Shown: positions 1-10,217 of the stretch, piece after piece
How positions within the stretch are numbered: the stretch's first letter is position 1
Layout: every line of letters begins with the position of its first letter
Assembly: GCF_022340605.1 (NCBI RefSeq)
Contig: NZ_JAJDNQ010000023.1
Span: 47,043-111,042 of the forward strand
Direction of reading: 5' to 3'
Length of the DNA stretch: 64,000 nt
Origin: Thiohalocapsa sp.
GTDB taxonomy: Bacteria > Pseudomonadota > Gammaproteobacteria > Chromatiales > Chromatiaceae
Notes under the pieces: model-generated
The model's database searches: none
The model's input: the letters and a program-made list of their open reading frames with translations, nothing else
What the model was told of the DNA's origin: nothing
Program-made: the position numbers and the translations under genes

Positions 1-961
1 GTTCGACGAGATCACGCGCATCCTGAACCACCTGATGTGGCTCGGCGCGCATGCCCTCGACGTGGGCGCCATGAGCGTGTTCCTGTACTGCTTCCGCGAG
101 CGCGAGGACCTGATGGACTGCTACGAGGCGGTCTCGGGTGCGCGCCTGCATGCGACCTACTACCGCCCCGGCGGCGTCTACCGAGACCTGCCGGCGCGCA
201 TGCCGCGCTACCCCGACGAGAGCACCAAGTGGCACGGGAAGGGGGCAATCCGCAAGCGCAACGACGCGCGCGGTGGCTCGCTGCTGGACTTCATCGAGGA
301 TTTCACCGAGCGTTTCCCGGCGCTGGTGGACGAGTACGAAACGCTGCTCACCGACAACCGCATCTGGAAGCAGCGCACCGTCGGCATCGGCGTCGTGAGC
401 CCCGAGCGGGCGAAAAGCCTGGGCTTCACCGGCCCGATGATCCGCGGCTCCGGCATTGCCTGGGATCTCCGCAAAAAGCAGCCCTACGCGGCCTATGCCA
501 ATGTCGACTTCGACATTCCGGTGGGCCAGAACGGTGACTGCTACGACCGCTACCTGGTGCGCGTCGAGGAGATGCGCCAGTCCAACCGCATCATCAAGCA
601 GTGCGTGGATTGGCTGCGCGCCAACCCGGGCCCGGTGATGCTGGACGACCACAAGGTCACGCCGCCGTCGCGGGAAGACATGAAGGACGACATGGAAGCC
701 TTGATCCACCACTTCAAGCTCTTCACCGAGGGCTACTGCCCGCCGCCCGGCGAGGTCTATGCCGCGGTAGAGGCGCCGAAAGGCGAATTCGGCTGCTACA
801 TCGTCTCTGATGGCGCCAACAAGCCCTATCGGCTCAAAGTGCGCGCGCCGGGCTTCCCGCACCTTGCCGCCATGGACGAGATGTCCAAGGGGCACATGCT
901 CGCGGACGTGGTCGCCGTCATCGGCACCATGGATATCGTTTTCGGGGAGATTGACCGCTGA
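1..961 (+). CDS. nuoD: NADH-quinone oxidoreductase subunit D, 5' partial
   Basis: This is the C-terminal part (about 319 residues) of the 49-kDa-type subunit of complex I. NuoD lies in the peripheral arm and helps form the quinone-binding pocket next to NuoB. The reading frame is open from the first base of the window and begins [13 protein letters not shown], a conserved NuoD stretch, followed by [12 protein letters not shown] and the family C-terminus ending in [14 protein letters not shown]. The start lies outside the window, so whether it was fused to nuoC cannot be seen. Its TGA overlaps the ATG of nuoE by one base (TGATG), as expected for translational coupling in the nuo operon. The identification is secure. 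Confidence 0.97.
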   Translation, partial: FDEITRILNHLMWLGAHALDVGAMSVFLYCFREREDLMDCYEAVSGARLHATYYRPGGVYRDLPARMPRYPDESTKWHGKGAIRKRNDARGGSLLDFIEDFTERFPALVDEYETLLTDNRIWKQRTVGIGVVSPERAKSLGFTGPMIRGSGIAWDLRKKQPYAAYANVDFDIPVGQNGDCYDRYLVRVEEMRQSNRIIKQCVDWLRANPGPVMLDDHKVTPPSREDMKDDMEALIHHFKLFTEGYCPPPGEVYAAVEAPKGEFGCYIVSDGANKPYRLKVRAPGFPHLAAMDEMSKGHMLADVVAVIGTMDIVFGEIDR

Positions 962-1488
962 TGAGCTTTCGCACCGCACCGCTGTCCGTCGTCCACGATG
1001 TCGACAAGGAGACCCTGCTGACGCCGGAACTCCGCGCCGGGATCGACAAGCACGTCGCCAAGTATCCGCCGGAGTGGAAGCAGTCGGCGGTGATGCCGGC
1101 GCTGACCCTGGTCCAGGACCACAACGGCGGCTGGCTGACCCGAGAGCTGATGGATCAGGTGGCCGCCTATCTGGATATGCCCGAGGTGGCCGTCTACGAG
1201 GTTGCCAGCTTCTACGGCATGTACGACCTGGAGCCGGTGGGCCGGCACAAGATCTGTGTCTGCAACAGCATCTCCTGCATGCTCGGCGGCGCCGAGGCGC
1301 TGTTGGAGCATATCGAGAAGCGCCACGGGGTCGCGCCTGGCGAGACCTCCAAGGACGGCAAGTTCACGGTGAAGGAGTTCGAGTGCCTTGGCGCCTGCCG
1401 CGACGCGCCGGTGGTGATGGTGGACAAGACCTACCACGAAAGCGTGACGCCGGACGCCATCGACAAGATCATCTCGAAGCTCGATTGA
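961..1488 (+). CDS. nuoE: NADH-quinone oxidoreductase subunit E (24-kDa type)
   Basis: NuoE carries the [2Fe-2S] cluster N1a in the NADH-dehydrogenase module of complex I, partnering NuoF. The 175-residue product is normal in length. The four expected cluster cysteines appear as two pairs: CNSISC around residue 101 and CLGAC around residue 141. The thioredoxin-like fold region and the motif VASFYGMY before the first pair fit the family. The start codon overlaps the nuoD stop by one base. An 82-base gap follows before nuoF, with no obvious separate promoter. Confidence 0.97.
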   Translation: MSFRTAPLSVVHDVDKETLLTPELRAGIDKHVAKYPPEWKQSAVMPALTLVQDHNGGWLTRELMDQVAAYLDMPEVAVYEVASFYGMYDLEPVGRHKICVCNSISCMLGGAEALLEHIEKRHGVAPGETSKDGKFTVKEFECLGACRDAPVVMVDKTYHESVTPDAIDKIISKLD

Positions 1489-1570
1489 CAGATAGCCACG
1501 GGAGGATGGCCGCGAGCGCGGCAGAGCGCCCTGCAACCGCCACCCGGACAACCGCGACGACACATCCGCC

Positions 1571-2860
1571 ATGGTCGACAACCAAGACACCGTCTGCTTC
1601 CGCACCATGCACCTGAAGCCGAAGCTGCGGCACACGCTGAAGGGCTACCGCAGCGTGGGCGGCTACGTGCAGTGGGAGCGCATTCTCCAGGACAAGCCGT
1701 CGCCGGACTCCATCATCGAGGAGCTCAAGCTGTCCGCGCTGCGCGGGCGGGGTGGTGCCGGCTTTCCTACCGGGCTCAAGTGGAGCTTCATGCCCCGCAA
1801 CAAGCCCGGGCAGAAGTACATCGTCTGCAACTCCGACGAGGGTGAGCCCGGCACCTGCAAAGACCGCGACATCCTGCGCTACAACCCGCATCAGCTTATC
1901 GAGGGCATGGCCATCGCCGGCTACTGCATCGGTGCCACCGTGGGCTACAACTACATCCGCGGCGAGTTCTACGAGCCCATCGAGCGCTTTGAGCAGGCCC
2001 TCGAAGAGGCCTACGATGCAGGCCTGTTGGGCAAGAACCTGCACGGCTCCGGCATCGACTTCGACCTTTATACCCACTGCGGCGCGGGCGCCTACATCTG
2101 CGGCGAGGAGACGGCGCTGCTGGAGTCCATCGAGGGCAAGAAGGGCCAGCCGCGCTTCAAGCCCCCGTTCCCGGCGCAGGCTGGCCTCTACGGCAAGCCC
2201 ACCACCATCAACAACACCGAGTCGCTGGCGTCCGTGCCGGTGATCCTGGAAAAGGGCGGGCGCTGGTTCCTGGAGCAGGGCCGGCCCAACAACGGCGGCC
2301 CCAAGCTGTTCTCGATGACCGGCCATGTCACCCGGCCGAACAACTTCGAGGTGCCGCTCGGCACGCCCTTCCGCGACCTGCTCGCGATGGCCGGCGGCGT
2401 CAGCGGCGGGCGCAAGCTCAAGGCCGTGATCCCGGGTGGCTCGTCGGTGCCGGTGGTGCCGGGCGAGATCATGCTGGAAACGGACATGGACTACGACTCC
2501 ATCGCCAAGGCCGGCTCCATGCTTGGCTCCGGCGCGGTCATCGTCATCGCCGAGGGCACCTGCATGGTCAAGGTGCTGGCCAACCTGGCGCACTTCTACG
2601 CGCACGAGTCCTGCGGCCAGTGCACCCCCTGCCGGGAGGGGACCGGCTGGCTGTCGCGGGTGCTGCACCGGATCCTGCACGGGCAGGGCCGGTCGTCGGA
2701 CCTGGATTTGCTGGATAATGTCGCCGGCCGCATCGGCGGGCGCACCATCTGCGCCCTCGGCGACGCGGCGGCGATGCCGGTGCAGAGTTTCCTGAAGCAC
2801 TATCGGCACGAATTCGAGTACCTCATCGAGCACGGCAAGCCGATGGTGCAGGCGGCCTGA
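1571..2860 (+). CDS. nuoF: NADH-quinone oxidoreductase subunit F (51-kDa type)
   Basis: NuoF is the NADH-binding, FMN-containing subunit that takes a hydride from NADH. The 429-residue protein shows the glycine-rich nucleotide site [13 protein letters not shown] near residue 60, the FMN-site region [13 protein letters not shown] near residue 98, and the [4Fe-4S] N3 motif [10 protein letters not shown] near residue 350 with a further cysteine about 40 residues later (TICALGD). The length is typical. It follows nuoE in the same operon and is separated from nuoG by an unusually long 221-base gap. Confidence 0.97.
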   Translation: MVDNQDTVCFRTMHLKPKLRHTLKGYRSVGGYVQWERILQDKPSPDSIIEELKLSALRGRGGAGFPTGLKWSFMPRNKPGQKYIVCNSDEGEPGTCKDRDILRYNPHQLIEGMAIAGYCIGATVGYNYIRGEFYEPIERFEQALEEAYDAGLLGKNLHGSGIDFDLYTHCGAGAYICGEETALLESIEGKKGQPRFKPPFPAQAGLYGKPTTINNTESLASVPVILEKGGRWFLEQGRPNNGGPKLFSMTGHVTRPNNFEVPLGTPFRDLLAMAGGVSGGRKLKAVIPGGSSVPVVPGEIMLETDMDYDSIAKAGSMLGSGAVIVIAEGTCMVKVLANLAHFYAHESCGQCTPCREGTGWLSRVLHRILHGQGRSSDLDLLDNVAGRIGGRTICALGDAAAMPVQSFLKHYRHEFEYLIEHGKPMVQAA

Positions 2861-3081
2861 GGCGCTTTCGCCGCGAGCCCCGGTGCGCCGCGTGCCCGGC
2901 GGCTGGCCGGCCGCGTTAGGTGGCGTCGGGGTACCGTCCCGCGCGCAAGGCAATTAAGGCCAATTCCGCACGGCGTCGCCGCGGGCGACATTGCGGGGTG
3001 CGGCTCTCAATAAACATGAGCCCGACGGTCGGCACGCCAGGACCGGCAAGCCGACAGGGGCAGAAGAGCGGAATTCACCAC
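2861..3081. other. Long gap between nuoF and nuoG
   Basis: This stretch is 221 bases in an operon whose other junctions are mostly overlaps or gaps of under 90 bases. The nuoG frame stays open back to 2920, but that extension is arginine- and proline-rich and has no ferredoxin-like sequence, so it is not taken as coding. No convincing promoter or hairpin with a T-run was seen. Confidence 0.4.
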
Positions 3082-5505
3082 ATGACGGAGCAGATCAGCA
3101 TCGAGATCGACGGCCGCACCTGCGCCGCGTCGCCGGGTGAGATGATCATTGCGGTCGCTGACCGCGAGGGCATCCCGATCCCGCGCTTCTGCTACCACGA
3201 AAAGCTCTCCATCGCCGCCAACTGCCGCATGTGCCTGGTTGAGGCCGAAGCCGGCGGCCGCCCCTTCCCCAAGCCCGTGCCCGCCTGCGCGACGCCCGTC
3301 GCGGACGGCATGAAGGTGCAGACCCGCTCGCCGAAGGCCCTGGATGCCCAGCGCGGCACCATGGAGTTCCTGCTCATCAACCACCCGCTGGACTGCCCCA
3401 TCTGCGACCAGGGCGGCGAGTGCGAGCTGCAGGATGTCTCCATGGGCTACGGGGACGACGTCTCGCGCTTCAGTGAGCGCAAGCGCGTGGTCAAGGACGA
3501 AGATCTGGGGCCGCTCATCGCCACCGACATGACCCGCTGCATCCACTGCACCCGCTGCGTGCGCTTCGGCGCGGAGATCGCCGGCGTGCGGGAGTTGGGC
3601 GCCACCGGCCGCGGCGAGGACATGCGCATCGGTACCTTCGTGCAGCACACGGTCGCGCACGAGCTCTCCGGCAACATCATCGATCTGTGCCCGGTGGGCG
3701 CGCTCACCTCCAAGCCCTACCGCTTCACCGCCCGGGCCTGGGAGCTGACCTCCGAGGAGGGCGTCGCGCCCCACGACGCGGTGGGCTCGAACATTCACCT
3801 GCACATCCGCGGCGGCCGCGTCATGCGCGTGCACCCGCGCGACAACGAGGCCGTCAACGAGACCTGGATCTCCGACCGCGACCGCTTCAGCTACGAGGCG
3901 CTCAACAGCGACACCCGGCTCACCGCGCCAATGGTGAAGCGCGACGGCACCTGGCGGCCGGTCGAGTGGCAGGAGGCCCTGCACCTGGCCGCCGATGCCC
4001 TGCGTACCGCGGACCCGGAGCAGATCGGCTGGCTCATGGCGCCGAACGCGACACTGGAGGAGTGCTACCTCGCGCAGCGCCTGCTGCGCGCCCTCGGTGG
4101 GCGGCATATCGACACGCGGCTGCGCCGGCAGGACTTCCGCGGTGACCGGGCCGACCCCGCCGTGCCCTGGCTCGGTGTGCCCATCGCCGAGTTGGAGCAC
4201 CAGCAGGCCATCTTGCTTATCGGCAGCGACATCCGCCAGGAGCAACCGCTGCTAGCCCACCGCATCCGCAAGGCGGTGCTGAACGATGCGACCGTTTCCG
4301 TGGTGAACCCGTACCAGCTGGCGCTGACGCATCCGGCGCGGCACCTGACGGCACCCCCCGGACGGCTGGCCGCTCGCCTCGCGGCCATCGCGAGCGCGCT
4401 GTCGGTGAGCGGCAGCGGCGCCGCTGCGGAGCTGATTCGTCAAGCCGACCCGGGTGAGGCCGAGGACCGGCTCGCCGCGGAACTGCGCGCCGCCGGCGAG
4501 CAGGGGCGCGGCCTGGTGCTGCTCGGGGCACTGGCAGAGGCCGACCCGGACTATACGCTGCTGAAGGACCTGGCCTACCTGATCGCCGAGGCCGCCCGCT
4601 GCCGCATCGGCTTCCTGCCGGGTGCGGCCAATGCCGTCGGCGCCGCGCTGGCCGGTGCCCAGCCGCATCTCGGCCCCGCGGCGGCGCCCGTGGAGAGTGC
4701 TGGGTTGGATGCCTTGGCGATGATCACCGAGCCGCGCGGCACCTATGTGCTGTGGGGCGTGTCGCCGGAGCTGGACCTGTTCGATCCGTCCCGGGCCCGC
4801 GAGGCGCTCGCAGGTGCCGAGCGCGTGATCGCCTGCTCCGCCTTCCGCACGCCGGACCTGGAGGCGGCCGCCGACCTCCTGCTGCCCATCTCCGCCTTCG
4901 CCGAGACCTCTGGCACCTTCGTCAACGCCGAGGGGCGCTGGCAGCGCTTCCAGGGCGTGGTGGCGCCGGTGGGCGATGCCCGGCCCGGCTGGAAGGTGCT
5001 CCGGGTTCTGGGCACCATGCTGGAGCTCGACGGCTTCGATTATTCGAGCGGCAAGCAGGTGCACGACGAACTGGCGGCGCTGTGCGGCGATACGTCACGC
5101 GGCAGCACCGAGGGCGCCGACACGTGGCTCGACAACACCCGCCGCGGCGACTATGGCCTGCAGCAGCCGCTGCCCGTGGGCAATGACCCGGTGCGGGTGG
5201 GCAACGTGCCCATCTACGCCATCGATCAGACCGTGCGCGCGGCCCCCGCGCTGCAACGCACCCCGCTGGCGGGCCGCTTCGAGCTGGCCCTGCATCCGGA
5301 TGACGCCACGCGGCTCGGGCTTGCCGAAGGCGACCGCGCCGAGGTGACCCAGGGCGCGCGCCGCGCCGTTGTGCCCGTGGTGCTGGACGACACCCTCGCC
5401 CCGGGCGCCGTGCGCCTGCCCGCCGCCGTCGCCGGCAGCGAGCAGCTCGGCCCCGCCGTGGGACCGATTCAGTTGCAGAAGACCACCGAGGAGCAGTCCG
5501 CATGA
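3082..5505 (+). CDS. nuoG: NADH-quinone oxidoreductase subunit G (75-kDa type)
   Basis: NuoG carries the chain of iron-sulfur clusters that passes electrons from NuoF/NuoE to the connecting subunits. The chosen ATG gives 807 residues starting [11 protein letters not shown], where the ferredoxin fold should begin. Visible motifs in order are the [2Fe-2S] cysteines (CYHEK, CRMC, CAT), the His-Cys3 cluster [14 protein letters not shown] near residue 100, a [4Fe-4S] motif CIHCTRC near residue 153 with [11 protein letters not shown] downstream, and a molybdopterin-oxidoreductase-like domain over the C-terminal two thirds without an expected cofactor role. The frame could begin at 2920, but that extension lacks family similarity. 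The stop overlaps the nuoH start (ATGA). Confidence 0.95.
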   Translation: MTEQISIEIDGRTCAASPGEMIIAVADREGIPIPRFCYHEKLSIAANCRMCLVEAEAGGRPFPKPVPACATPVADGMKVQTRSPKALDAQRGTMEFLLINHPLDCPICDQGGECELQDVSMGYGDDVSRFSERKRVVKDEDLGPLIATDMTRCIHCTRCVRFGAEIAGVRELGATGRGEDMRIGTFVQHTVAHELSGNIIDLCPVGALTSKPYRFTARAWELTSEEGVAPHDAVGSNIHLHIRGGRVMRVHPRDNEAVNETWISDRDRFSYEALNSDTRLTAPMVKRDGTWRPVEWQEALHLAADALRTADPEQIGWLMAPNATLEECYLAQRLLRALGGRHIDTRLRRQDFRGDRADPAVPWLGVPIAELEHQQAILLIGSDIRQEQPLLAHRIRKAVLNDATVSVVNPYQLALTHPARHLTAPPGRLAARLAAIASALSVSGSGAAAELIRQADPGEAEDRLAAELRAAGEQGRGLVLLGALAEADPDYTLLKDLAYLIAEAARCRIGFLPGAANAVGAALAGAQPHLGPAAAPVESAGLDALAMITEPRGTYVLWGVSPELDLFDPSRAREALAGAERVIACSAFRTPDLEAAADLLLPISAFAETSGTFVNAEGRWQRFQGVVAPVGDARPGWKVLRVLGTMLELDGFDYSSGKQVHDELAALCGDTSRGSTEGADTWLDNTRRGDYGLQQPLPVGNDPVRVGNVPIYAIDQTVRAAPALQRTPLAGRFELALHPDDATRLGLAEGDRAEVTQGARRAVVPVVLDDTLAPGAVRLPAAVAGSEQLGPAVGPIQLQKTTEEQSA

Positions 5506-6536
5506 TGGATCTCTGGAACGCCCTGCCGCTGCCGCTGCAGAGCATCGTCGCGACCATCGCCATCGTGCTGCCGCTGCTGGGCGTGGTGGCCTGGTACACC
5601 TATGCCGAGCGCAAGGTCATCGGCTACATGCAGGTGCGTATCGGCCCGAACCGGGTCGGCTGGCGCGGGCTGCTTCAGCCCATCGCCGACGCGTTGAAGC
5701 TCCTGATGAAGGAGATCATCGTCCCCAGCAAGGCCAACAAGGGCCTGTTCCTGCTGGCGCCGCTGATCGCCATCGCACCCGCGCTGGCCGCCTGGGCCGT
5801 GGTGCCCTTCGACGCCGGACTGGTGCTGGCGGACATCAACGCCGGGCTCCTGTACGTGCTGGCATTGACCTCGCTCGGCGTCTACGGCGTCATCATCGCG
5901 GGCTGGGCGTCGAACTCCAAGTACGCCCTGTTGGGGGCCATGCGCGCGGCGGCGCAGATCGTCGCTTACGAGATCGCCATGGGCTTCGCGCTGGTGGGCG
6001 TGCTGGTGGCCGCCGGCAGCCTCAACCTGAGTGCCATCGTCGAGGCGCAGTCCGGCAGTTTCCTGACCTGGTTCTGGCTGCCGCTGCTGCCGCTGTTCGG
6101 CGTCTACTACATTTCCGGCGTCGCGGAGACCAACCGCGCGCCCTTCGACGTGGCGGAGGGCGAGTCCGAGATCGTCGCCGGCTTCCACGTGGAATACTCC
6201 GGCATGGCCTTCGCGATCTTCTTCCTGGCGGAATACGCCAACATGGTGCTGATCGCGATGCTGACCACGCTGTTGTTCTTCGGTGGCTGGCTCTCGCCGT
6301 TGCAGGGCATCCCGGTGCTGGAGCAGGCGACGGCCTTCGTGCCGGGCATCGTCTGGCTGCTGCTGAAGACCTTCTTGTTCATGTTCGGCTTCCTGTGGCT
6401 GCGCGCGACCTTCCCACGCTACCGTTACGACCAGATCATGCGGCTCGGTTGGAAGGTGTTCATTCCAATCACCATCGTTTGGATCCTCGTTGTGGCGCTG
6501 GCCGTGTTGGTGAAGCTGCCGCCCTGGTGGAATTGA
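5502..6536 (+). CDS. nuoH: NADH-quinone oxidoreductase subunit H
   Basis: NuoH is the membrane subunit at the junction of the peripheral and membrane arms and contributes to the quinone chamber. The 344-residue product is normal in length and has about eight hydrophobic helices. Family signatures are [19 protein letters not shown] near residue 36, [10 protein letters not shown] near residue 158 and the loop [19 protein letters not shown] near residue 207. The ATG overlaps the nuoG stop; a second ATG directly follows, so the exact start is uncertain by one codon. Confidence 0.97.
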   Translation: MMDLWNALPLPLQSIVATIAIVLPLLGVVAWYTYAERKVIGYMQVRIGPNRVGWRGLLQPIADALKLLMKEIIVPSKANKGLFLLAPLIAIAPALAAWAVVPFDAGLVLADINAGLLYVLALTSLGVYGVIIAGWASNSKYALLGAMRAAAQIVAYEIAMGFALVGVLVAAGSLNLSAIVEAQSGSFLTWFWLPLLPLFGVYYISGVAETNRAPFDVAEGESEIVAGFHVEYSGMAFAIFFLAEYANMVLIAMLTTLLFFGGWLSPLQGIPVLEQATAFVPGIVWLLLKTFLFMFGFLWLRATFPRYRYDQIMRLGWKVFIPITIVWILVVALAVLVKLPPWWN

Positions 6537-6539
6537 TCA

Positions 6540-7031
6540 ATGCTCGATACCGCACGCAAATACGTCGACAGCCTGCTGCTGACGGAGCTGTTCCGCGGCA
6601 TGGGGCTCACCGGCCGGTACCTGTTCCGCGGCAAGTTCACGGTGCAGTACCCGGAAGAAAAGGCACCCATCTCGCCCCGCTTCCGCGGCCTGCACGCGCT
6701 GCGCCGCTATGCGAACGGCGAGGAGCGCTGCATTGCCTGCAAGCTCTGTGAGGCGACCTGCCCGGCCCTTGCCATTACCATCGAGGCGGAGCCCCGCGCT
6801 GACGGCTCGCGGCGGACGACCCGCTACGACATCGATCTCTTCAAGTGCATCTACTGCGGATTCTGTGAAGAGTCCTGTCCGGTGGACTCCATCGTCGAGA
6901 CGGGCATCTACGAGTATCACTTCGAGAACCGCGGCGAAAACATCATGACAAAAGACAAACTCCTCGCCGTCGGTGACAAGTTCGAGGCCGAGATAGCCGC
7001 TGCACGGGCCGCCGACGCGCCCTATCGGTGA
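6540..7031 (+). CDS. nuoI: NADH-quinone oxidoreductase subunit I (two [4Fe-4S])
   Basis: NuoI is the 8Fe ferredoxin-like subunit that carries clusters N6a and N6b toward NuoB. The 163-residue protein has two complete CxxCxxCxxxCP motifs, [12 protein letters not shown] near residue 63 and [12 protein letters not shown] near residue 102. The N-terminal amphipathic helix and the segment [14 protein letters not shown] are typical. The start follows the nuoH stop by three bases. A 209-base gap separates it from nuoJ. Confidence 0.97.
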   Translation: MLDTARKYVDSLLLTELFRGMGLTGRYLFRGKFTVQYPEEKAPISPRFRGLHALRRYANGEERCIACKLCEATCPALAITIEAEPRADGSRRTTRYDIDLFKCIYCGFCEESCPVDSIVETGIYEYHFENRGENIMTKDKLLAVGDKFEAEIAAARAADAPYR

Positions 7032-7111
7032 GGTCTCCGGGAGGATGATTTCCCTGGCGCGAGCTCGCGGCTCGCCGCCAGTGCCCCTGATGGGCACCCC
7101 GCGCCGGCGAA

Positions 7112-7141
7112 TGGACGCAGACCGCGCGGAATAACTATAAA
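7112..7141 (+). promoter_or_regulatory. Candidate internal sigma70-type promoter before nuoJ
   Basis: In the 209-base gap between nuoI and nuoJ there is TGGACG, an 18-base spacer and TATAAA. These match the sigma70 -35 and -10 consensus at 4 of 6 and 5 of 6 positions. The -10 region sits in a short AT-rich patch in GC-rich DNA. A second promoter would let the membrane-arm genes nuoJKLMN be expressed separately. This is inference from position and match only. Confidence 0.3.
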
Positions 7142-7240
7142 CGAGGGGGGCGGTGCCATTTGCCTGCGCTGCGCCATTCGAGGATCACCTCCGCCCGGTG
7201 CGGTCGAGTGGGACCGACCGGGCTCATCAGTGGAAGTCCC

Positions 7241-7894
7241 ATGGGTTTTGAGAAGTTCCTGTTCTACGTGTTTGCGGCCATAACCGTATTCGCAGCGGGG
7301 ATGGTCGTGACCCGGCGCAATCCGGTGCAGGCCGTGCTTTACCTGGTGCTGGCGTTCGTCAGCAGCGCGGCGCTCTGGCTGCTCATCGAGGCCGAGTTCC
7401 TCGGCATCGTCTTGGTGCTGGTCTACGTGGGCGCCGTCATGGTGCTGTTCCTTTTCGTGGTGATGATGCTGGACATCGACATCACCGCGCTGCAATCGCA
7501 GTTCATCAAGCATCTGCCCCTGGGCCTGGTGATCGCCGCGATGATGCTGTTCAACCTGTTCCTGGTGCTGGGGCCGTCGAATTTCGGGCTGTCGGCCTTC
7601 CCGAGTCCCGAGCCCAAGCCCGCCGGCTACAGCAACACCGCGACCCTGGGCCTGGATCTGTACACCGTGTACCTGTACCAGTTCGAGATCGCTGCGGTGA
7701 TTCTGCTGGTGGCCATCATCGCGGCCATTCGCCTGACGCTGCGGCGGCGTCCGCAGACCAAGTATCAGGACCCGGCCCGGCAGGTCAGGGTGCGCAAGGG
7801 GCCGGACCGCATCCGCGTCGTTTCCATGCCGGCTGAGCCGACACCGCCACCGATCATGGCGGCACCGCGCACCGAAGAGGAGGCCGCATCATGA
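7241..7894 (+). CDS. nuoJ: NADH-quinone oxidoreductase subunit J
   Basis: NuoJ is a five-helix membrane-arm subunit of complex I that links NuoH and the antiporter-like subunits. The chosen ATG gives 217 residues starting [17 protein letters not shown]; the frame is open upstream to 7160, but that part is not hydrophobic or family-like, and GGAAG lies just before this ATG. The conserved segment [20 protein letters not shown] and the nearby [17 protein letters not shown] are diagnostic. The C-terminus is longer and more basic than in E. coli. The stop overlaps the nuoK start (ATGA). Confidence 0.95.
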   Translation: MGFEKFLFYVFAAITVFAAGMVVTRRNPVQAVLYLVLAFVSSAALWLLIEAEFLGIVLVLVYVGAVMVLFLFVVMMLDIDITALQSQFIKHLPLGLVIAAMMLFNLFLVLGPSNFGLSAFPSPEPKPAGYSNTATLGLDLYTVYLYQFEIAAVILLVAIIAAIRLTLRRRPQTKYQDPARQVRVRKGPDRIRVVSMPAEPTPPPIMAAPRTEEEAAS

Positions 7895-8196
7895 TCGCCT
7901 TGTCCGATTACCTGCTGCTCGGCGCGGTGCTCTTTTCCATCGCGGTGGCCGGGATCTTTCTCAACCGCAAGAACGTCATCGTGCTGCTGATGTGCATCGA
8001 GCTGATGCTGCTTGCGGTGAACATGAACTTCGTCGCCTTCTCGCATTTCCTCCAGGATGGCGCCGGGCAGATCTTCGTGTTCTTCATTCTGACCGTCGCC
8101 GCCGCCGAGGCGGCCATCGGGCTCGCGATCCTGGTGGTGCTGTTCCGCGCGCGCGGCACCATCAATGTCGAAGATCTGGATATGCTGAAGGGCTGA
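7891..8196 (+). CDS. nuoK: NADH-quinone oxidoreductase subunit K
   Basis: NuoK is a three-helix membrane subunit with buried glutamates in the proton path. The 101-residue length is typical. The motif [20 protein letters not shown] carries the conserved glutamate of helix 2, and [13 protein letters not shown] carries that of helix 3. Its start overlaps the nuoJ stop by four bases, and nuoL follows after four bases. Confidence 0.97.
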   Translation: MIALSDYLLLGAVLFSIAVAGIFLNRKNVIVLLMCIELMLLAVNMNFVAFSHFLQDGAGQIFVFFILTVAAAEAAIGLAILVVLFRARGTINVEDLDMLKG

Positions 8197-8200
8197 GACG

Positions 8201-10195
8201 ATGCAGAACGTCTATCTACTGATCGTCCTGGCGCCGCTCGTGGGCGCCATCGTCGCCGGCTTCTTCGGCGGCCGCATCGGCCGCACATGGTCGCACCGGG
8301 TCACCATCGCCGGTGTCGGCATCTCCGCGGTGCTGTCGCTGTGGGTGCTGTCGCGCTTCATCTGGCAGGATGCGCAGCCCTTCAACGGTCCCGTCTACAC
8401 CTGGCTGGTATCCGACGGCATGCACCTGGAAGTCGGCTTCCTGGTGGACCGGCTCACTGCCATGATGATGGCGACCGTGACCTTCGTATCGCTGATGGTG
8501 CATGTCTACACCATCGGCTATATGGCCGACGACGAGCACAACTGGCCTGAAGGTGCGCTCACCGGGCGCAACAGCTATCAGCGCTTCTTCAGCTACATCT
8601 CGCTGTTCACCTTCTCGATGCTGATGCTGGTGATGTCGAACAACTTCTTGCAGTTGTTCTTCGGCTGGGAGGCGGTGGGCCTGGTTTCTTACCTACTGAT
8701 CGGCTTCTGGTCCACGCGCGAGTCTGCCATCTTCGCCAACCTGAAGGCGTTCCTGGTCAACCGCGTCGGCGACTTCGGCTTCATTCTCGGCATCGCCGCG
8801 GTGGCCATGTACTTCGGCACACTGGACTACGCGAGCGTGTTCGCCAAGGCGCCGGACCTCGCCGATGCCCAGGTGGCGCTGTTCGGCGGCGTCTCGCTGA
8901 TGACCTTGATCTGCATTCTGTTGTTCATCGGTGCGATGGGCAAGTCGGCGCAGGTGCCCCTGCACGTCTGGCTGCCGGACTCCATGGAAGGCCCGACCCC
9001 CATTTCGGCGCTGATCCATGCGGCGACCATGGTTACCGCGGGCATCTTCATGGTGGCGCGCATGTCGCCGCTGTACGAGCTGTCCACGACGGCGCTGTCC
9101 TTCGTGCTGCTGGTGGGTGCCGTCACCGCCTTCTTCATGGGGCTCATCGGCCTGGTCCAGAACGACATCAAGCGCGTCATCGCCTATTCGACGCTGTCGC
9201 AGCTCGGCTACATGACCGCGGCGCTCGGCGCTTCGGCCTATGCCGCCGGCATCTTCCACCTGATGACGCACGCATTCTTCAAGGCGCTGTTGTTCCTTGC
9301 AGCGGGCTCGGTGATCATCGCGATGCACCACGACCAGGACATCCGCAACATGGGCGGCCTGCGCAAGTACATGCCCATCACCTGGATCACTGCCCTGATC
9401 GGCTCCCTTGCGCTGATTGCCTTCCCGGGCTTCTCCGGCTTCTTCTCCAAGGACGCCATCATCGAGGCGGTGGGCGACTCGCACGTATTCGGCTCGGGCC
9501 TCGCCTGGCTGCTGCTCACCGTGGGTGCGCTGATCACGGCCCTGTACAGCTTCCGCATGTATTACCTCGTGTTCCACGGCCAGCCGCGCATGGACGAGAA
9601 CACCCGCTCGCACCTGCACGAGACGCCCTGGGTGGTGACCGTGCCGCTCATTGCCCTGGCGGTGCCATCGGTGTTCATCGGCTGGTTTGCCATCGAGCCG
9701 CTGCTGGTGAAGGACTGGTTCGGCGATGCCATCTTCGTGCTGCCTGAGCACAACTCGCTGGCGCATCTGGCCGAGCACTGGCACGGGCAACTCGCCTTCA
9801 TCGAGCACGGCATGCTGGGATGGCCATTCTGGCTGGCGATGAGCGGGCTGGTGCTCGCGACCGTCGTCTGGCTCGTCATGCACACGCGCAACCCCGCCAT
9901 CGATGACCAGATCCAGCAGAAGGGCGGCTGGGTCACCCGGGTGCTGCAAGACAAGTACGGCTTTGATGACTTTAACCAGAAGGTGTTTGCCGGTGGCGGC
10001 CGCGACATCGGCAAGTTCCTCTGGAACGCCGGCGACCGCACGCTCATCGACGGTGCCATCGTCAACGGTTCGGCGCGCATGGTGGGCTATGCCGCCGGCG
10101 TCATGCGCCACCTCCAGACCGGCTATCTGTACCACTACGCCATTGCGATGATCATCGGCCTGGTGGCCCTGCTGACCCTGTTCGTCGCGCTGTAA
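8201..10195 (+). CDS. nuoL: NADH-quinone oxidoreductase subunit L
   Basis: NuoL is the distal Mrp-antiporter-like proton-pumping subunit with the long lateral helix. The 664-residue product is of normal length. The core region FFGWEAVGLVSYLLIGFW holds the conserved glutamate, followed by KSAQVPLHVWLPDSMEGPTPISALIHAATMV, the most conserved block of the family, quoted here as two adjoining parts (KSAQVPLHVWLPDSMEG and PTPISALIHAATMV). Later KDAIIEA and many C-terminal helices are present. It lies in tandem with nuoK and nuoM. Confidence 0.97.
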   Translation: MQNVYLLIVLAPLVGAIVAGFFGGRIGRTWSHRVTIAGVGISAVLSLWVLSRFIWQDAQPFNGPVYTWLVSDGMHLEVGFLVDRLTAMMMATVTFVSLMVHVYTIGYMADDEHNWPEGALTGRNSYQRFFSYISLFTFSMLMLVMSNNFLQLFFGWEAVGLVSYLLIGFWSTRESAIFANLKAFLVNRVGDFGFILGIAAVAMYFGTLDYASVFAKAPDLADAQVALFGGVSLMTLICILLFIGAMGKSAQVPLHVWLPDSMEGPTPISALIHAATMVTAGIFMVARMSPLYELSTTALSFVLLVGAVTAFFMGLIGLVQNDIKRVIAYSTLSQLGYMTAALGASAYAAGIFHLMTHAFFKALLFLAAGSVIIAMHHDQDIRNMGGLRKYMPITWITALIGSLALIAFPGFSGFFSKDAIIEAVGDSHVFGSGLAWLLLTVGALITALYSFRMYYLVFHGQPRMDENTRSHLHETPWVVTVPLIALAVPSVFIGWFAIEPLLVKDWFGDAIFVLPEHNSLAHLAEHWHGQLAFIEHGMLGWPFWLAMSGLVLATVVWLVMHTRNPAIDDQIQQKGGWVTRVLQDKYGFDDFNQKVFAGGGRDIGKFLWNAGDRTLIDGAIVNGSARMVGYAAGVMRHLQTGYLYHYAIAMIIGLVALLTLFVAL

Positions 10196-10217
10196 CGAGC
10201 CCAGGAGAGACCTACCC

